Of a DNA stretch of 64,000 nt, positions 42,037 through 50,617 are shown piece after piece. The position numbers and the translations under genes are program-made. The notes under the pieces were generated by a model. It was not told the DNA's origin, made no database searches, and saw only the letters and a program-made list of their open reading frames with translations. The stretch spans positions 52,748-116,747 of the forward strand of contig CAUSCF010000004.1 in the NCBI GenBank assembly GCA_963530295.1, read 5' to 3'. Each line of letters starts with the position of its first letter. Positions within the stretch are counted from its first letter, which is position 1. The DNA is from JABCPE02 sp963530295 (GTDB taxonomy: Bacteria; Bacteroidota; Bacteroidia; Flavobacteriales; Weeksellaceae).

Positions 42037-44391
42037 ATGAACCCGCAAAAGATAAATGAACTAGAACAAAAAATAGGAAATTTATTATATAGGCAGACTG
42101 CTATTTACAATGAAATAAAACAATTGGAGAATGTATTGGCTGAGTTAAAAAAACAAAACAATCTCTCCTCGTCTGCTGCAAATACAGTAAAAACTTCTGC
42201 TGAAAAACCTGTTGAAAGGCCAATAGAAACCTCGGCTGAAAAAGCAACTGAAAAACCAGTTATAACAGCACCTACCGCTCCTAAGCCGCAGATTTCTGCT
42301 CCTAAAATAAGCCTTCCTAAACAACCATCTGATTTAGAGAAGATTATAGGAGAAAGCTGGATTAACAAAATAGGAATTCTCATTGTGGTAATCGGTGTAG
42401 CCATCGGTGCTAAATATTCCATTGAAAATGAACTTATCAGCCCTCTTACACGAATTATACTCGGATATCTGGTGGGAATCGGACTGCTTGGTTTTGGAAT
42501 CAAATTAAAACCTAAATTTGAGGGATACAGCGCAGTTTTGGTAAGTGGAGCCATTTCTATTTTCTATTTTATCACCTATTTTGCGTATAGTTTTTATGAC
42601 CTCATTCCGCAGGCTTTAGCTTTTGTGATGATGCTGATATTCACAGCTTTTACCGTATTTACTGCGATAAAATACAACCGTGTGGTGATTGCCCACATTG
42701 GGCTTATAGGGGCTTACGCTGTTCCATTCCTTCTATCATCAGGCTCTGGAAGAGTGGATATTTTGTTCAGCTATATGCTAATAATCAACCTTGGCATTTT
42801 ATTTATTTCTATAAAAAAAGACTGGAAATCATTACATTACAGCGCTTTCTTTTTCACTTGGATGATATATGGCTCTTGGTTTGCAGATAAATCTTTTGAT
42901 TCAGGTCTGCAAGGATATGAAGCGCTGGGAATAGGCTTTGCTACGGCATTTTTCTTGGTTTTCTACGGAGTTTCTTTGTTTAATAATATCATTTCAAAAG
43001 AAAAACTGGATAAAGTCAATATTATCCTTATTCTACTGAATTCATTTATTTACTTTGGATTTGGATTTGGTATTTTTAATGGACATAGTATATTAGATTC
43101 CTATTTAGGGTTATTCACTTTGTTTAATGCTGCTATTCATTTTGCTGTTTTATTCTTTATCAAATCGAAAAAACTTGCAGATTCTACCTTGTTCTATTCC
43201 ACATTAGGGATGGTTTTCACTTTCATTACGATTGCAATACCAATTCAGCTGGATGGAAACTGGGTAACGCTTATGTGGACAGCCCAAGGAGCTATTTTGT
43301 TTTGGCTTGGAAAAACAAAAAAAATATCCATTTACGAAAAAATATCCCTCCCTATACTTGGACTTGCTTTTCTAAGTTTTCTCGAAGACTGGGAGCGTTA
43401 TAGTTATGCTGTTGATTTAGATATTCATGCTTTCTGGAATATCAATTTCCTGACAGGTATTTTTGCTGTTTTAGGATATAGTTCTGCTGTTTATCTTTCG
43501 AGAAAATACCCTGACGCAGAAGACGAAAAATTTAATCCTTTTAATACTATAAAGTCTTTCTATCTACCTGCTTTATTAGTATTGACAGCGTATCTTACTT
43601 TTAGAAATGAGATTGCATACTATTTTGATTATTGGTACGAAAGCACATCTCTTAAAGGCAAAGAAATCAGCGAAACAGATGAATTCTCACTTTACAACAA
43701 TGATATCGGCATTTTTAGAAACATATACCTCCTTGCCTACTCTCTAGTATTCTTTGGAGGAATGGCTCTACTGAATTTCTATAAATTCAAAAATAAAGTT
43801 TTAGGAATTTCAGCTATTGCTATTGGGCTTTTAGTTTTATTTGCCGCTCAGACTTTTGGAGTAGGAGAATTGGGAGAACTACGCTACTCCTACATCAATG
43901 GAAATTCAAACAAATATTTCAATGTTAGTTTTAACTATATCTTAATCCGATACCCACTCTGGAGCGGTATAGCATTTGCACTCTGGGCGATTTTCAAAAA
44001 TGCTAAAACCCAATTGGAAAATACAAAATTCCATATTTTCCTAGAAGTAGTGATTCATATTTCCATCCTTAATTTCTTGAGCAATGAACTAGTAACTTGG
44101 CTGGATATCGCTGGTTATCAAGATGTTTTCAAACTAGGATTGAGCATCCTTTGGAGCGTTTATTCACTTCTTTTGGTTGGTCTTGGAATTTTCCAGAAAA
44201 AGAAACACCTCAGAATTTTTGCTCTCGTGCTGTTCGGTATCACTTTGGCTAAATTATTCTTGTACGACATCTCTAATCTCAGCACGATTTCTAAAACTAT
44301 CGTATTGATTATCTTAGGATTACTACTTCTTATCATTTCATTTTTATACAATAAATTTAAAGACAAAATCGGTGATGAAACTAAAAATTAA
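42037..44391 (+). CDS. DUF2339 polytopic membrane protein
   Basis: The 784-aa protein begins with a coiled coil (residues 1-40), a Pro/Ala/Thr/Glu-rich linker and a hallmark segment SDLEKIIGESWINKIGILIV (about residues 98-117). Some twenty membrane helices follow. It matches the DUF2339 family, whose role is unknown. It overlaps the DUF3999 gene downstream, the usual partner, so the two products probably act as one envelope complex (inference). Confidence 0.88.
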   Translation: MNPQKINELEQKIGNLLYRQTAIYNEIKQLENVLAELKKQNNLSSSAANTVKTSAEKPVERPIETSAEKATEKPVITAPTAPKPQISAPKISLPKQPSDLEKIIGESWINKIGILIVVIGVAIGAKYSIENELISPLTRIILGYLVGIGLLGFGIKLKPKFEGYSAVLVSGAISIFYFITYFAYSFYDLIPQALAFVMMLIFTAFTVFTAIKYNRVVIAHIGLIGAYAVPFLLSSGSGRVDILFSYMLIINLGILFISIKKDWKSLHYSAFFFTWMIYGSWFADKSFDSGLQGYEALGIGFATAFFLVFYGVSLFNNIISKEKLDKVNIILILLNSFIYFGFGFGIFNGHSILDSYLGLFTLFNAAIHFAVLFFIKSKKLADSTLFYSTLGMVFTFITIAIPIQLDGNWVTLMWTAQGAILFWLGKTKKISIYEKISLPILGLAFLSFLEDWERYSYAVDLDIHAFWNINFLTGIFAVLGYSSAVYLSRKYPDAEDEKFNPFNTIKSFYLPALLVLTAYLTFRNEIAYYFDYWYESTSLKGKEISETDEFSLYNNDIGIFRNIYLLAYSLVFFGGMALLNFYKFKNKVLGISAIAIGLLVLFAAQTFGVGELGELRYSYINGNSNKYFNVSFNYILIRYPLWSGIAFALWAIFKNAKTQLENTKFHIFLEVVIHISILNFLSNELVTWLDIAGYQDVFKLGLSILWSVYSLLLVGLGIFQKKKHLRIFALVLFGITLAKLFLYDISNLSTISKTIVLIILGLLLLIISFLYNKFKDKIGDETKN

Positions 44392-45646
44392 ATCCATATT
44401 TTCACTAATTTTCTTGGGAATTTCTGCTTTGGGATTTGCTCAGAAAAATGATTTTTCGTTCAAAAGAGCCATAAAACCAAACCCTGCCACCGAGTGGAAC
44501 AAAATAGAAATTCCCTTGCCGATGTATGAAAAATTGAACCAAAATTTTTCTGACATTAGGATTTATCAGCTTTTAGGAAAAGATTCGCTGGAAGTTCCGT
44601 ATTTGCTGTCCAAAACGCAATTTGCTTCCCTTGAAAATGAAACTACTGAATATATAGGTTTTAAAATCCTAAATCAGACCAAAACTGCTGATGGATACTA
44701 TTTCACCTTGGAAAGTCCCATCACAGAGGACATAGAGGAAATTGACCTGCATTTTTCTAATCAAAATTTTGATTGGAAAATAACCTTGGAAGGCAGCCAT
44801 GACCAAAAACAATGGTTTTCTATTTTGGAAAATTACCGAATACTTTCCATACAAAATAGTAAAACTGATTACAATTTCCAGCTGCTGGCTTTTGAAAAAA
44901 CGAATTATAAATTTTACCGAATTTTCATTCCTGGTAAAGAAACTCCTATTTTGCAAAGAGCTTCTATGCAGGAGAAATTCACACCGAAAATAGAATTTAA
45001 TAAACTGTTAATCAACAACATAAAACAAACCAACAGCACAAAAGACAAAAACTCTGTCATCACATTTTCTCTGCCTCACAAAATCCCTGTTTATTCACTG
45101 ATTTTGAATATAGAGAAAAACGATGCTTTTTCGCGCCCTATAGAGATTAAGTATCTGACAGACAGCATAAAAACAGAAAAAGGCTGGGTGAAAAATTATG
45201 AAACTTTTTACTATGGAAAAATCATTTACTACGGAGCAAAGGATTTAGATTTTTCATTCCAAAATAACGATGTGATATGGGCAAAGGATTTCCAAATCAT
45301 CATTGAAAATCAAGACAATGCGCCTATTACTGTAAAATCTGTCAATGCTATTTCGCCTAAATATTTTATTTATTTTAAACCAAAAAACGAAGAAAACTAT
45401 TTTCTATTTTATGGAAATAAAAAATCTTCCCTCCCAGAATATGACTTAAAACTGATAGAAGACAAGGTTTTCAAACTCTCAAAATCTGATGCAAGTCTCT
45501 CTGATGAGGAAAAACTTCCTAAAAAGGAAAAACCCACCAAAGAACCTTTATTCAAGGACAAAGGCTGGCTTTGGGGGGTGATGATTCTTATTATCTGTAT
45601 TTTAGGATTTTTCAGCCACAGAATGCTTTCTACAAAGCAGGAATAG
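44375..45646 (+). CDS. DUF3999 family membrane-anchored protein
   Basis: The 423-aa protein has a signal peptide (KSIFSLIFLGISALGFAQ), a large extracytoplasmic domain of beta type and a C-terminal membrane anchor (WGVMILIICILGFFSHRM), fitting DUF3999. It starts within the last 17 bases of the DUF2339 gene; GTG at 44372 followed by ATG at 44375 gives two possible starts, and I chose the ATG. The tight overlap implies translational coupling. Function is unknown. Confidence 0.85.
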   Translation: MKLKIKSIFSLIFLGISALGFAQKNDFSFKRAIKPNPATEWNKIEIPLPMYEKLNQNFSDIRIYQLLGKDSLEVPYLLSKTQFASLENETTEYIGFKILNQTKTADGYYFTLESPITEDIEEIDLHFSNQNFDWKITLEGSHDQKQWFSILENYRILSIQNSKTDYNFQLLAFEKTNYKFYRIFIPGKETPILQRASMQEKFTPKIEFNKLLINNIKQTNSTKDKNSVITFSLPHKIPVYSLILNIEKNDAFSRPIEIKYLTDSIKTEKGWVKNYETFYYGKIIYYGAKDLDFSFQNNDVIWAKDFQIIIENQDNAPITVKSVNAISPKYFIYFKPKNEENYFLFYGNKKSSLPEYDLKLIEDKVFKLSKSDASLSDEEKLPKKEKPTKEPLFKDKGWLWGVMILIICILGFFSHRMLSTKQE

Positions 45647-45650
45647 GAGT

Positions 45651-46853
45651 TTATTTTCTCTCTATCAGCGCCATATAGAAACCATCATAGCCATCACTCG
45701 GCATGATATTTTCCTCCTTCAAGAGGGCAAATTCTGTATTTTCGGCAAGGAATTTTCTGACCTGTTCTCCGTTTTCAGATGGAAGGATGGAACATGTGGC
45801 ATAGACCATTTTCCCTCCTTTTTTCAGGATTTTAGAATAGTTTTGCAGAATATTTTCCTGCTCGGTTTTTATTCTGTTGATGAAATCTTCATCTATTTTC
45901 CACTTGCTGTCAGGATTTCTTTTCAGTACTCCGAGTCCTGAGCATGGCGCATCTATCAGAAGCCTGTCAGCCGTGTTGTGAAGTCTTTTGATGACTTTAT
46001 TATCTTCTATAAATCTGGTTTCTATGTTGAAAGCTCCTGCTCTTTTTGCTCTTCGTTTCAGCTCTGCAAGTTTCCATTCATAGATGTCCAAGGCTATTAT
46101 CTGCCCTTTATTTTTCATCAAAGCAGCGATATGAAGGGTTTTTCCTCCTGCGCCCGCACAGACATCCACCACTCTCATTCCTTCTTTTACATCTAGGAGT
46201 TCGGCTATTTTTTGTGATGAAGCATCCTGCACCTCGAAAAAGCCTTCCTTAAAAGCCGATGTCAGAAATACATTTTTCTTTTCTTCCAGCTGGACAGCGT
46301 CTGGGTAACCTCTTAATACAAAGGAATTTACGCCCTCTTCTTTTAAAATTTCCACAAGATTTTCTGCTGAAATTTTGAGTGAATTTGCCCTCAAAATCAC
46401 AGGCGCCTGCTCATTGAGAGCGGACATTTCCTTCTCCCATTTTGCTCCCAGTTCTTTTTCAAACAAACCTGCCAGCCAGTCTGGCACAGAGTGTTCTATG
46501 GCTTTGGTAGGAAATGTTTTTTTGTCCAATTTAGACAAAATTCCACCTGTTTTTATTCCATCAAATTCATCAAATTTCTTGTATTTCACCTTTTTCCAAA
46601 GAAGATAGGCCAAAATCAAATTGTAAATATTAGACGGCTTTGTCCCCTCGCCCATGTAGTATTCTAAGCGTTTTTTCCAGCGGACTATATCATAGAATAT
46701 CTCCGAAACCACCTGCCTGTCGGCACTTCCCCATTTTTTATGAGCTTTTAGTAATCGCTCTAAAACTTTATCAGCATATTTCTTATCCTGAAAAAAAGTC
46801 TCCTCCAATGCATCATGAATTCCTATCAGTAAGTTGCGGTGTATCAATTCCAT
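45651..46853 (-). CDS. RsmB/NOP family RNA m5C methyltransferase
   Basis: The 400-aa protein has an N-terminal NusB-like helical domain and a C-terminal SAM methyltransferase. Visible motifs are VVDVCAGAGGKTLHIA (motif I), DAPCSGLGVLKRNPDSKW with the catalytic Cys, and MVYATCSILPSENGEQV with the second conserved Cys. It is likely an rRNA cytosine-5 methyltransferase such as RsmB (C967). I chose the ATG at 46853 (MELIHRNLL); the frame can extend seven residues further. Confidence 0.92.
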   Translation of the reverse strand: MELIHRNLLIGIHDALEETFFQDKKYADKVLERLLKAHKKWGSADRQVVSEIFYDIVRWKKRLEYYMGEGTKPSNIYNLILAYLLWKKVKYKKFDEFDGIKTGGILSKLDKKTFPTKAIEHSVPDWLAGLFEKELGAKWEKEMSALNEQAPVILRANSLKISAENLVEILKEEGVNSFVLRGYPDAVQLEEKKNVFLTSAFKEGFFEVQDASSQKIAELLDVKEGMRVVDVCAGAGGKTLHIAALMKNKGQIIALDIYEWKLAELKRRAKRAGAFNIETRFIEDNKVIKRLHNTADRLLIDAPCSGLGVLKRNPDSKWKIDEDFINRIKTEQENILQNYSKILKKGGKMVYATCSILPSENGEQVRKFLAENTEFALLKEENIMPSDGYDGFYMALIERK

Positions 46854-46972
46854 GTTTGTATAAATTTCGGACAAAAATACATTTTAAAAACCAAAACTCC
46901 CAAAATTATTTGAGAATACGGACTTTGTGAATTATTTTTTTCTTAAATTAGCATCAACAAATTTATTTAATT

Positions 46973-48640
46973 ATGAAAAGACATTCTTTATTTGCGTTTC
47001 TATTTTTGTTTTCGGCAAATTTATTTTTCGCACAAAAACCCATTTACACAAAGGCTAAAGTAACTGCCGTGAAAGTGTACAGAAACTCCGCAGAACTGCA
47101 AAACACGGTAAGTTTCAGTGTTCCTTCGGGTATTTCCGAAATAGTGATTGGCAACATCTCGGAGGAGATTAACGAAAAAACCATCCAAATCGGTGTAAAC
47201 AGCAAGAACATTTCTATTCTTTCCTCGCAGTTTACCAATGATTATTCCACAGATTTTAAAATGGATACTACCAATCCACAAATTAAAAAAGTGAATGACA
47301 GCATCAAAATCGTGGAAAACCTCATCTCTAAAAACCGAATAGAGCTGGATGCCAATAAGAAAGCCGTAGAACTTTTGGACAAAAACCAAACCGTGCTGGT
47401 GGGAAGCAATTCCTCCAATGTTGCACAGCTCACGCAGCTGACCGAGTTCTACACCAACAAGAGAATAGAGCTGGAAAACAAACTCGTTTCCCTCAAAACA
47501 AAAGGCGATGACCTCAGTAAAAAACTTTCCCGACTGAAAAGCAGCTTAAAAACCAAAGAACAGAAGGAAGCAGAAGAGTTTGCAGATGGCGTAATCGTCC
47601 TAAAACTAATGTCTCCTACGGCTGGAAATATCAAACTGAATATCAACTATCTTACAGACAATGTATCTTGGAAGCCTTACTACGAGATAAAAGCTGACAA
47701 AATCTCTGCTCCGCTGGATATAACTTTCAAGGCTACTGTAAAACAAAATACAGGACTGGACTGGAAAGGCGTAAAACTTACCCTTATCAATGGAAATTCT
47801 TCCAGAAACAATTATGCTCCTACGGTAAGCCCTTGGTTCATCTATGCACAAAGCCCGAAAGAAAGAGAAATCCTAAGGGAAGAAAAAATTGCCGACAAAT
47901 CTGCTGCCATAAGAATCAGAGGAATGGGAAGTGTAAATGCAGAAAAGTATGATGATTTTCAATCCAATGCTTTAGAAGGTCGTGTCGAAGGTGTAGCTGT
48001 AGGCTACGCTGGGTTTAATGTCAATGCAAATGAGCTAAATACCAGCTATGATATAGACATTCCTTACGATATCTTGTCCAATAACGAAGACCACCTCATC
48101 AGTCTTTATCAGCAGAAAATCCCTGCCGATTATCAATACTTCACTGCGCCTAATTACAGGAGAGAAGCTTATCTTTTAGCGAAGGTAAAGGATTTCAGCA
48201 AGTATCATTTGGTTTCTGCGCCTGCGAGTGTCATCTTTGAGAACATGTATATCGGTGAGACACGCGTCAGCCCAGACCAAACCAACAATGAAATGAACAT
48301 CACGCTGGGCAACGACCCGAAAATCAGCATCAGAAGAGAAGATGTCCAAGATAAATCCGGCGAGAAATTCCTTTCTTCTTACCGCGAAAAGGTGGTTACA
48401 TATGATTTTATCATCAAAAACAACAAGAAAGAACAAATCAGCATGGAAATCAAAGACCGTTTTCCGCTGAGCAACAACGAAGCCGTAAAAATAGAAGTGC
48501 TTGACAAAAGCGGTGCCGCGAAGGATGACGAAAAAGGTTTCCTCACATGGAACATAAAACTCTCTCCTTCCGAAACCAAGAAACTAAGGGTAAGCTACAA
48601 AGTCCGCTACCCGAAAGACTACATTGTCAATGGACTATAA
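46973..48640 (+). CDS. DUF4139 (MuiA-like) protein with TonB-plug-like insert
   Basis: The 555-aa protein has a signal peptide (ending ANLFFAQ), an N-terminal DUF4140-type region (AKVTAVKVYRNSAELQ), a long coiled coil (about 100-200) and a C-terminal DUF4139 beta-rich domain ending VSYKVRYPKDY. In between, residues 309-345 contain IRIRGMGSVNAE and ALEGRVEGVAV, which look like the RG and 'GxVxGV' motifs of TonB-dependent receptor plugs. The domain family is annotated as mucoidy inhibitor but has no proven function. It is monocistronic with its own terminator. Confidence 0.85.
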   Translation: MKRHSLFAFLFLFSANLFFAQKPIYTKAKVTAVKVYRNSAELQNTVSFSVPSGISEIVIGNISEEINEKTIQIGVNSKNISILSSQFTNDYSTDFKMDTTNPQIKKVNDSIKIVENLISKNRIELDANKKAVELLDKNQTVLVGSNSSNVAQLTQLTEFYTNKRIELENKLVSLKTKGDDLSKKLSRLKSSLKTKEQKEAEEFADGVIVLKLMSPTAGNIKLNINYLTDNVSWKPYYEIKADKISAPLDITFKATVKQNTGLDWKGVKLTLINGNSSRNNYAPTVSPWFIYAQSPKEREILREEKIADKSAAIRIRGMGSVNAEKYDDFQSNALEGRVEGVAVGYAGFNVNANELNTSYDIDIPYDILSNNEDHLISLYQQKIPADYQYFTAPNYRREAYLLAKVKDFSKYHLVSAPASVIFENMYIGETRVSPDQTNNEMNITLGNDPKISIRREDVQDKSGEKFLSSYREKVVTYDFIIKNNKKEQISMEIKDRFPLSNNEAVKIEVLDKSGAAKDDEKGFLTWNIKLSPSETKKLRVSYKVRYPKDYIVNGL

Positions 48641-48650
48641 AATCAAAAAT

Positions 48651-48683
48651 AGTAACTCCCCAACCAAGCGGGAGTTATTTTTT
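48651..48683 (+). terminator. Terminator after DUF4139 gene
   Basis: An 8-bp stem (taactccc / gggagtta) with a 9-nt loop is followed by a T tract, just after the stop. Confidence 0.8.
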
Positions 48684-48768
48684 GATTTTTTCTAAAAGTA
48701 AAATGAATTAAAATTTGGACATTAAAATTTTATTATTACTTTTAGAGCTTATTTAAAACTGTAAAATT

Positions 48769-49251
48769 ATGTCTAAAAATCTTATCAGTGCTACCATTTC
48801 AGCCGAAACATTAGCACAAATTGAAACAAAAGTGAATGAAATTCGCCAACTGCTTAGCCCTTATCTGGTAAATCTAACCGCCGAAGAAAAAGCTAAATTG
48901 CCAAAAATGAGTGACAAATCGGTTTCCTTCGTATCCAAAGTGGTAGAATACACCAAAACTAATCCCAACCTCGTCCCACCGATGATGGACAAGGAGGAAA
49001 TGGAGAAGGATTTCAAACTCAATCAGTCGCTACAGCCAGTCTTCCAGACTCTAAAACAGCTGTCCGAAAATGTCAGCGAAACCCTTACCCTCACAGGTCA
49101 CGAGGCGTATGCCCAAGCTCTTCTCTACTACGCCACCGTAAAAATGGCAGCAAAAACAGGCAGCCCAGATGCCAAAACCATCCAAGAGGATTTAGGGAAG
49201 AGGTTTGCAGGTCAGGGAAAAGCTAAAAAAACTCCCCCAAAAACTGAATAA
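48769..49251 (+). CDS. Hypothetical protein preceding 21-bp repeat array
   Basis: The 160-aa cytosolic protein is mostly helical: an N-terminal coil (SAETLAQIETKVNEIRQLL), a middle with EEKAKLPKMSDKSVSFV, and a C-terminal region (YAQALLYYATVKMAAKTG) with a Lys/Pro-rich tail (GKAKKTPPKTE). I recall similar proteins as hypothetical in Bacteroidota, with no assigned function. The stop codon lies inside the first degenerate unit of a 21-bp array that is in the same frame. No operon partner is close. Confidence 0.8.
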   Translation: MSKNLISATISAETLAQIETKVNEIRQLLSPYLVNLTAEEKAKLPKMSDKSVSFVSKVVEYTKTNPNLVPPMMDKEEMEKDFKLNQSLQPVFQTLKQLSENVSETLTLTGHEAYAQALLYYATVKMAAKTGSPDAKTIQEDLGKRFAGQGKAKKTPPKTE

Positions 49252-49413
49252 GTTCACCAAAAAGGGAAACTAGTTTGTGTTTTAGCTAAACTATTTTAGG
49301 TAAAATGCAAACTAATTCAACTAAAACCTAAACTAACTAACCTAAAAGGGAAACTAATTAACCTAAAAGTGAAACTAGTTTAGGTAAATTGTAAACTAAT
49401 TACGGATATCACC
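49246..49413. repeat. 21-bp tandem repeat array (7 clear units plus 1 degenerate)
   Basis: The hexamer AAACTA recurs at 49267, 49288, 49309, 49330, 49351, 49372 and 49393, exactly 21 bp apart each time. Best units read like AAACTAATTAACCTAAAAGTG-type sequence, with the core shifting between ttAACCTaaa and ttTAGGTaaa. A degenerate eighth unit at 49246 includes the stop of the preceding gene. The period equals seven codons, and in the gene's frame several units read K-L-x-x-L-K-x, though stops in units 2 and 6 prevent continuous translation. The last unit runs into the terminator hairpin. Confidence 0.88.
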
Positions 49414-49446
49414 CAAGTGCTTAGGGTGGTGTCCGTTTTTTTTTTT
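49403..49446 (+). terminator. Terminator with T11 tract
   Basis: A 12-bp RNA stem (cggatatcaccc / gggtggtgtccg, with two G-U pairs) and a 9-nt loop are followed by eleven T residues. It ends the transcript of the preceding plus-strand gene. Confidence 0.85.
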
Positions 49447-49456
49447 GGGGGGGGGG
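49436..49456. repeat. T11-G10 double homopolymer
   Basis: Eleven T residues are followed directly by ten G residues. A G10 run is striking in this AT-rich sequence, and such tracts are prone to slipped-strand change. It could also be sensitive to sequencing error. Confidence 0.85.
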
Positions 49457-49512
49457 AGAGAAAGAAATTCAAAGAAGATTTTATTAGAAATTTATATACT
49501 TTAAATAAAAAA

Positions 49513-50523
49513 TTATAAAAAGTTATTATTAATAAGTTTTTCAAATTCTTCTTTAAAATTGGGAGATGAAATATCTATATCAAAAACTTCTCGTTCATTA
49601 CCATTTTGTGTAGAATAATGAACGGCATTAGAGAAATATTTTTCTATACCTTGAAATTTTTCTTTAAACATTCTATCAGAACATACCCAAACTTCACAAT
49701 TAAACAATATCAAGCTAGATAATCTTTGTTTAAGGCTTTTATCATCTTCTTCAAAAAATAAATTAACATATGATTTCACTTTAACTTCATCTTCTTTATG
49801 ATAACCAATCAATAATACTGATTTACCATTATAAGGGAATAATGATATAAAAATATCAGAAGTTCTTTCCATATTTTTTTGATATTTTGTAAAATAATCT
49901 TGAATTTCTTGTGAAGTTTCATATGTAAAAATGGAGTTTAAGCAAAATTCAATTAACTCTATTTCCCTATATTTAAAAACAAATGATTCTGTTTTATTTT
50001 GTAAGTCTTTCCACATAGAATCAATTTGAAAAGATATATCTTTTAACCCTAATTTATTCTGCTTTATTGCTTCATTTAACCCCATTATAAGAAATGTATT
50101 ATTTGAATTATTTAATACGCATTTTTGAGTATTAATAACCACTTCCTTAATCCGATATTCATTACATGCTGTTCTTAAAGCCAACAATAAACAAGATTCA
50201 TAATCATTAAGATTAATCCCATCTCTATTTTCTATTTTTCTAAAAATCTCAGTATCATGTTGATTACAAAAACCAAAAAAAGTATATATTTTATTTATAC
50301 CTTTTTTATTAAAAACAAAAAGTTCTTCTGTAAAATGATCTATGCTGAATTCCCATAAATGCTGATCCTCTGAAATAGAAGAAAGTATACCATTTTTCTG
50401 CATAATATGAGAATTTATTGCTTTTTTATTACATCCAGGATGTAAACAAGTATTTGCTTTCTCTTTGGCTTGTTTTGAACAATCATCAATTCTTTTCGCA
50501 TTATCAATATCTTGCCTTCTCAT
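49513..50523 (-). CDS. Unknown protein with N-terminal Cys/His treble-clef-like motif
   Basis: The 336-aa soluble protein has a putative zinc-binding motif at its N-terminus: Cys26-x4-Cys31 (CLHPGC), His39 in AINSHIMQKNGIL, and Cys86-x2-His89 (GFCNQHD). The pattern resembles treble-clef or HNH-like folds and a family I recall as uncharacterised. The remaining 240 residues are helical and AT-rich in coding, unlike the neighbours, which hints at acquisition. A nucleic-acid role, possibly in defence, is speculative. It is alone and convergent with the 160-aa gene across the repeat array. Confidence 0.72.
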   Translation of the reverse strand: MRRQDIDNAKRIDDCSKQAKEKANTCLHPGCNKKAINSHIMQKNGILSSISEDQHLWEFSIDHFTEELFVFNKKGINKIYTFFGFCNQHDTEIFRKIENRDGINLNDYESCLLLALRTACNEYRIKEVVINTQKCVLNNSNNTFLIMGLNEAIKQNKLGLKDISFQIDSMWKDLQNKTESFVFKYREIELIEFCLNSIFTYETSQEIQDYFTKYQKNMERTSDIFISLFPYNGKSVLLIGYHKEDEVKVKSYVNLFFEEDDKSLKQRLSSLILFNCEVWVCSDRMFKEKFQGIEKYFSNAVHYSTQNGNEREVFDIDISSPNFKEEFEKLINNNFL

Positions 50524-50617
50524 ATTGAATTATTTCATTATAAAATTTCTTTGATTTCTAATAACACTAAAAATATTATTCCAATATATTTCATTAAGAT
50601 TATAACATATTATTTTT

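Noticed and set aside
49246..49413. Possible CRISPR array
   Set aside because: The whole 21-bp unit is repeated; there are no unique spacers and no cas genes nearby.
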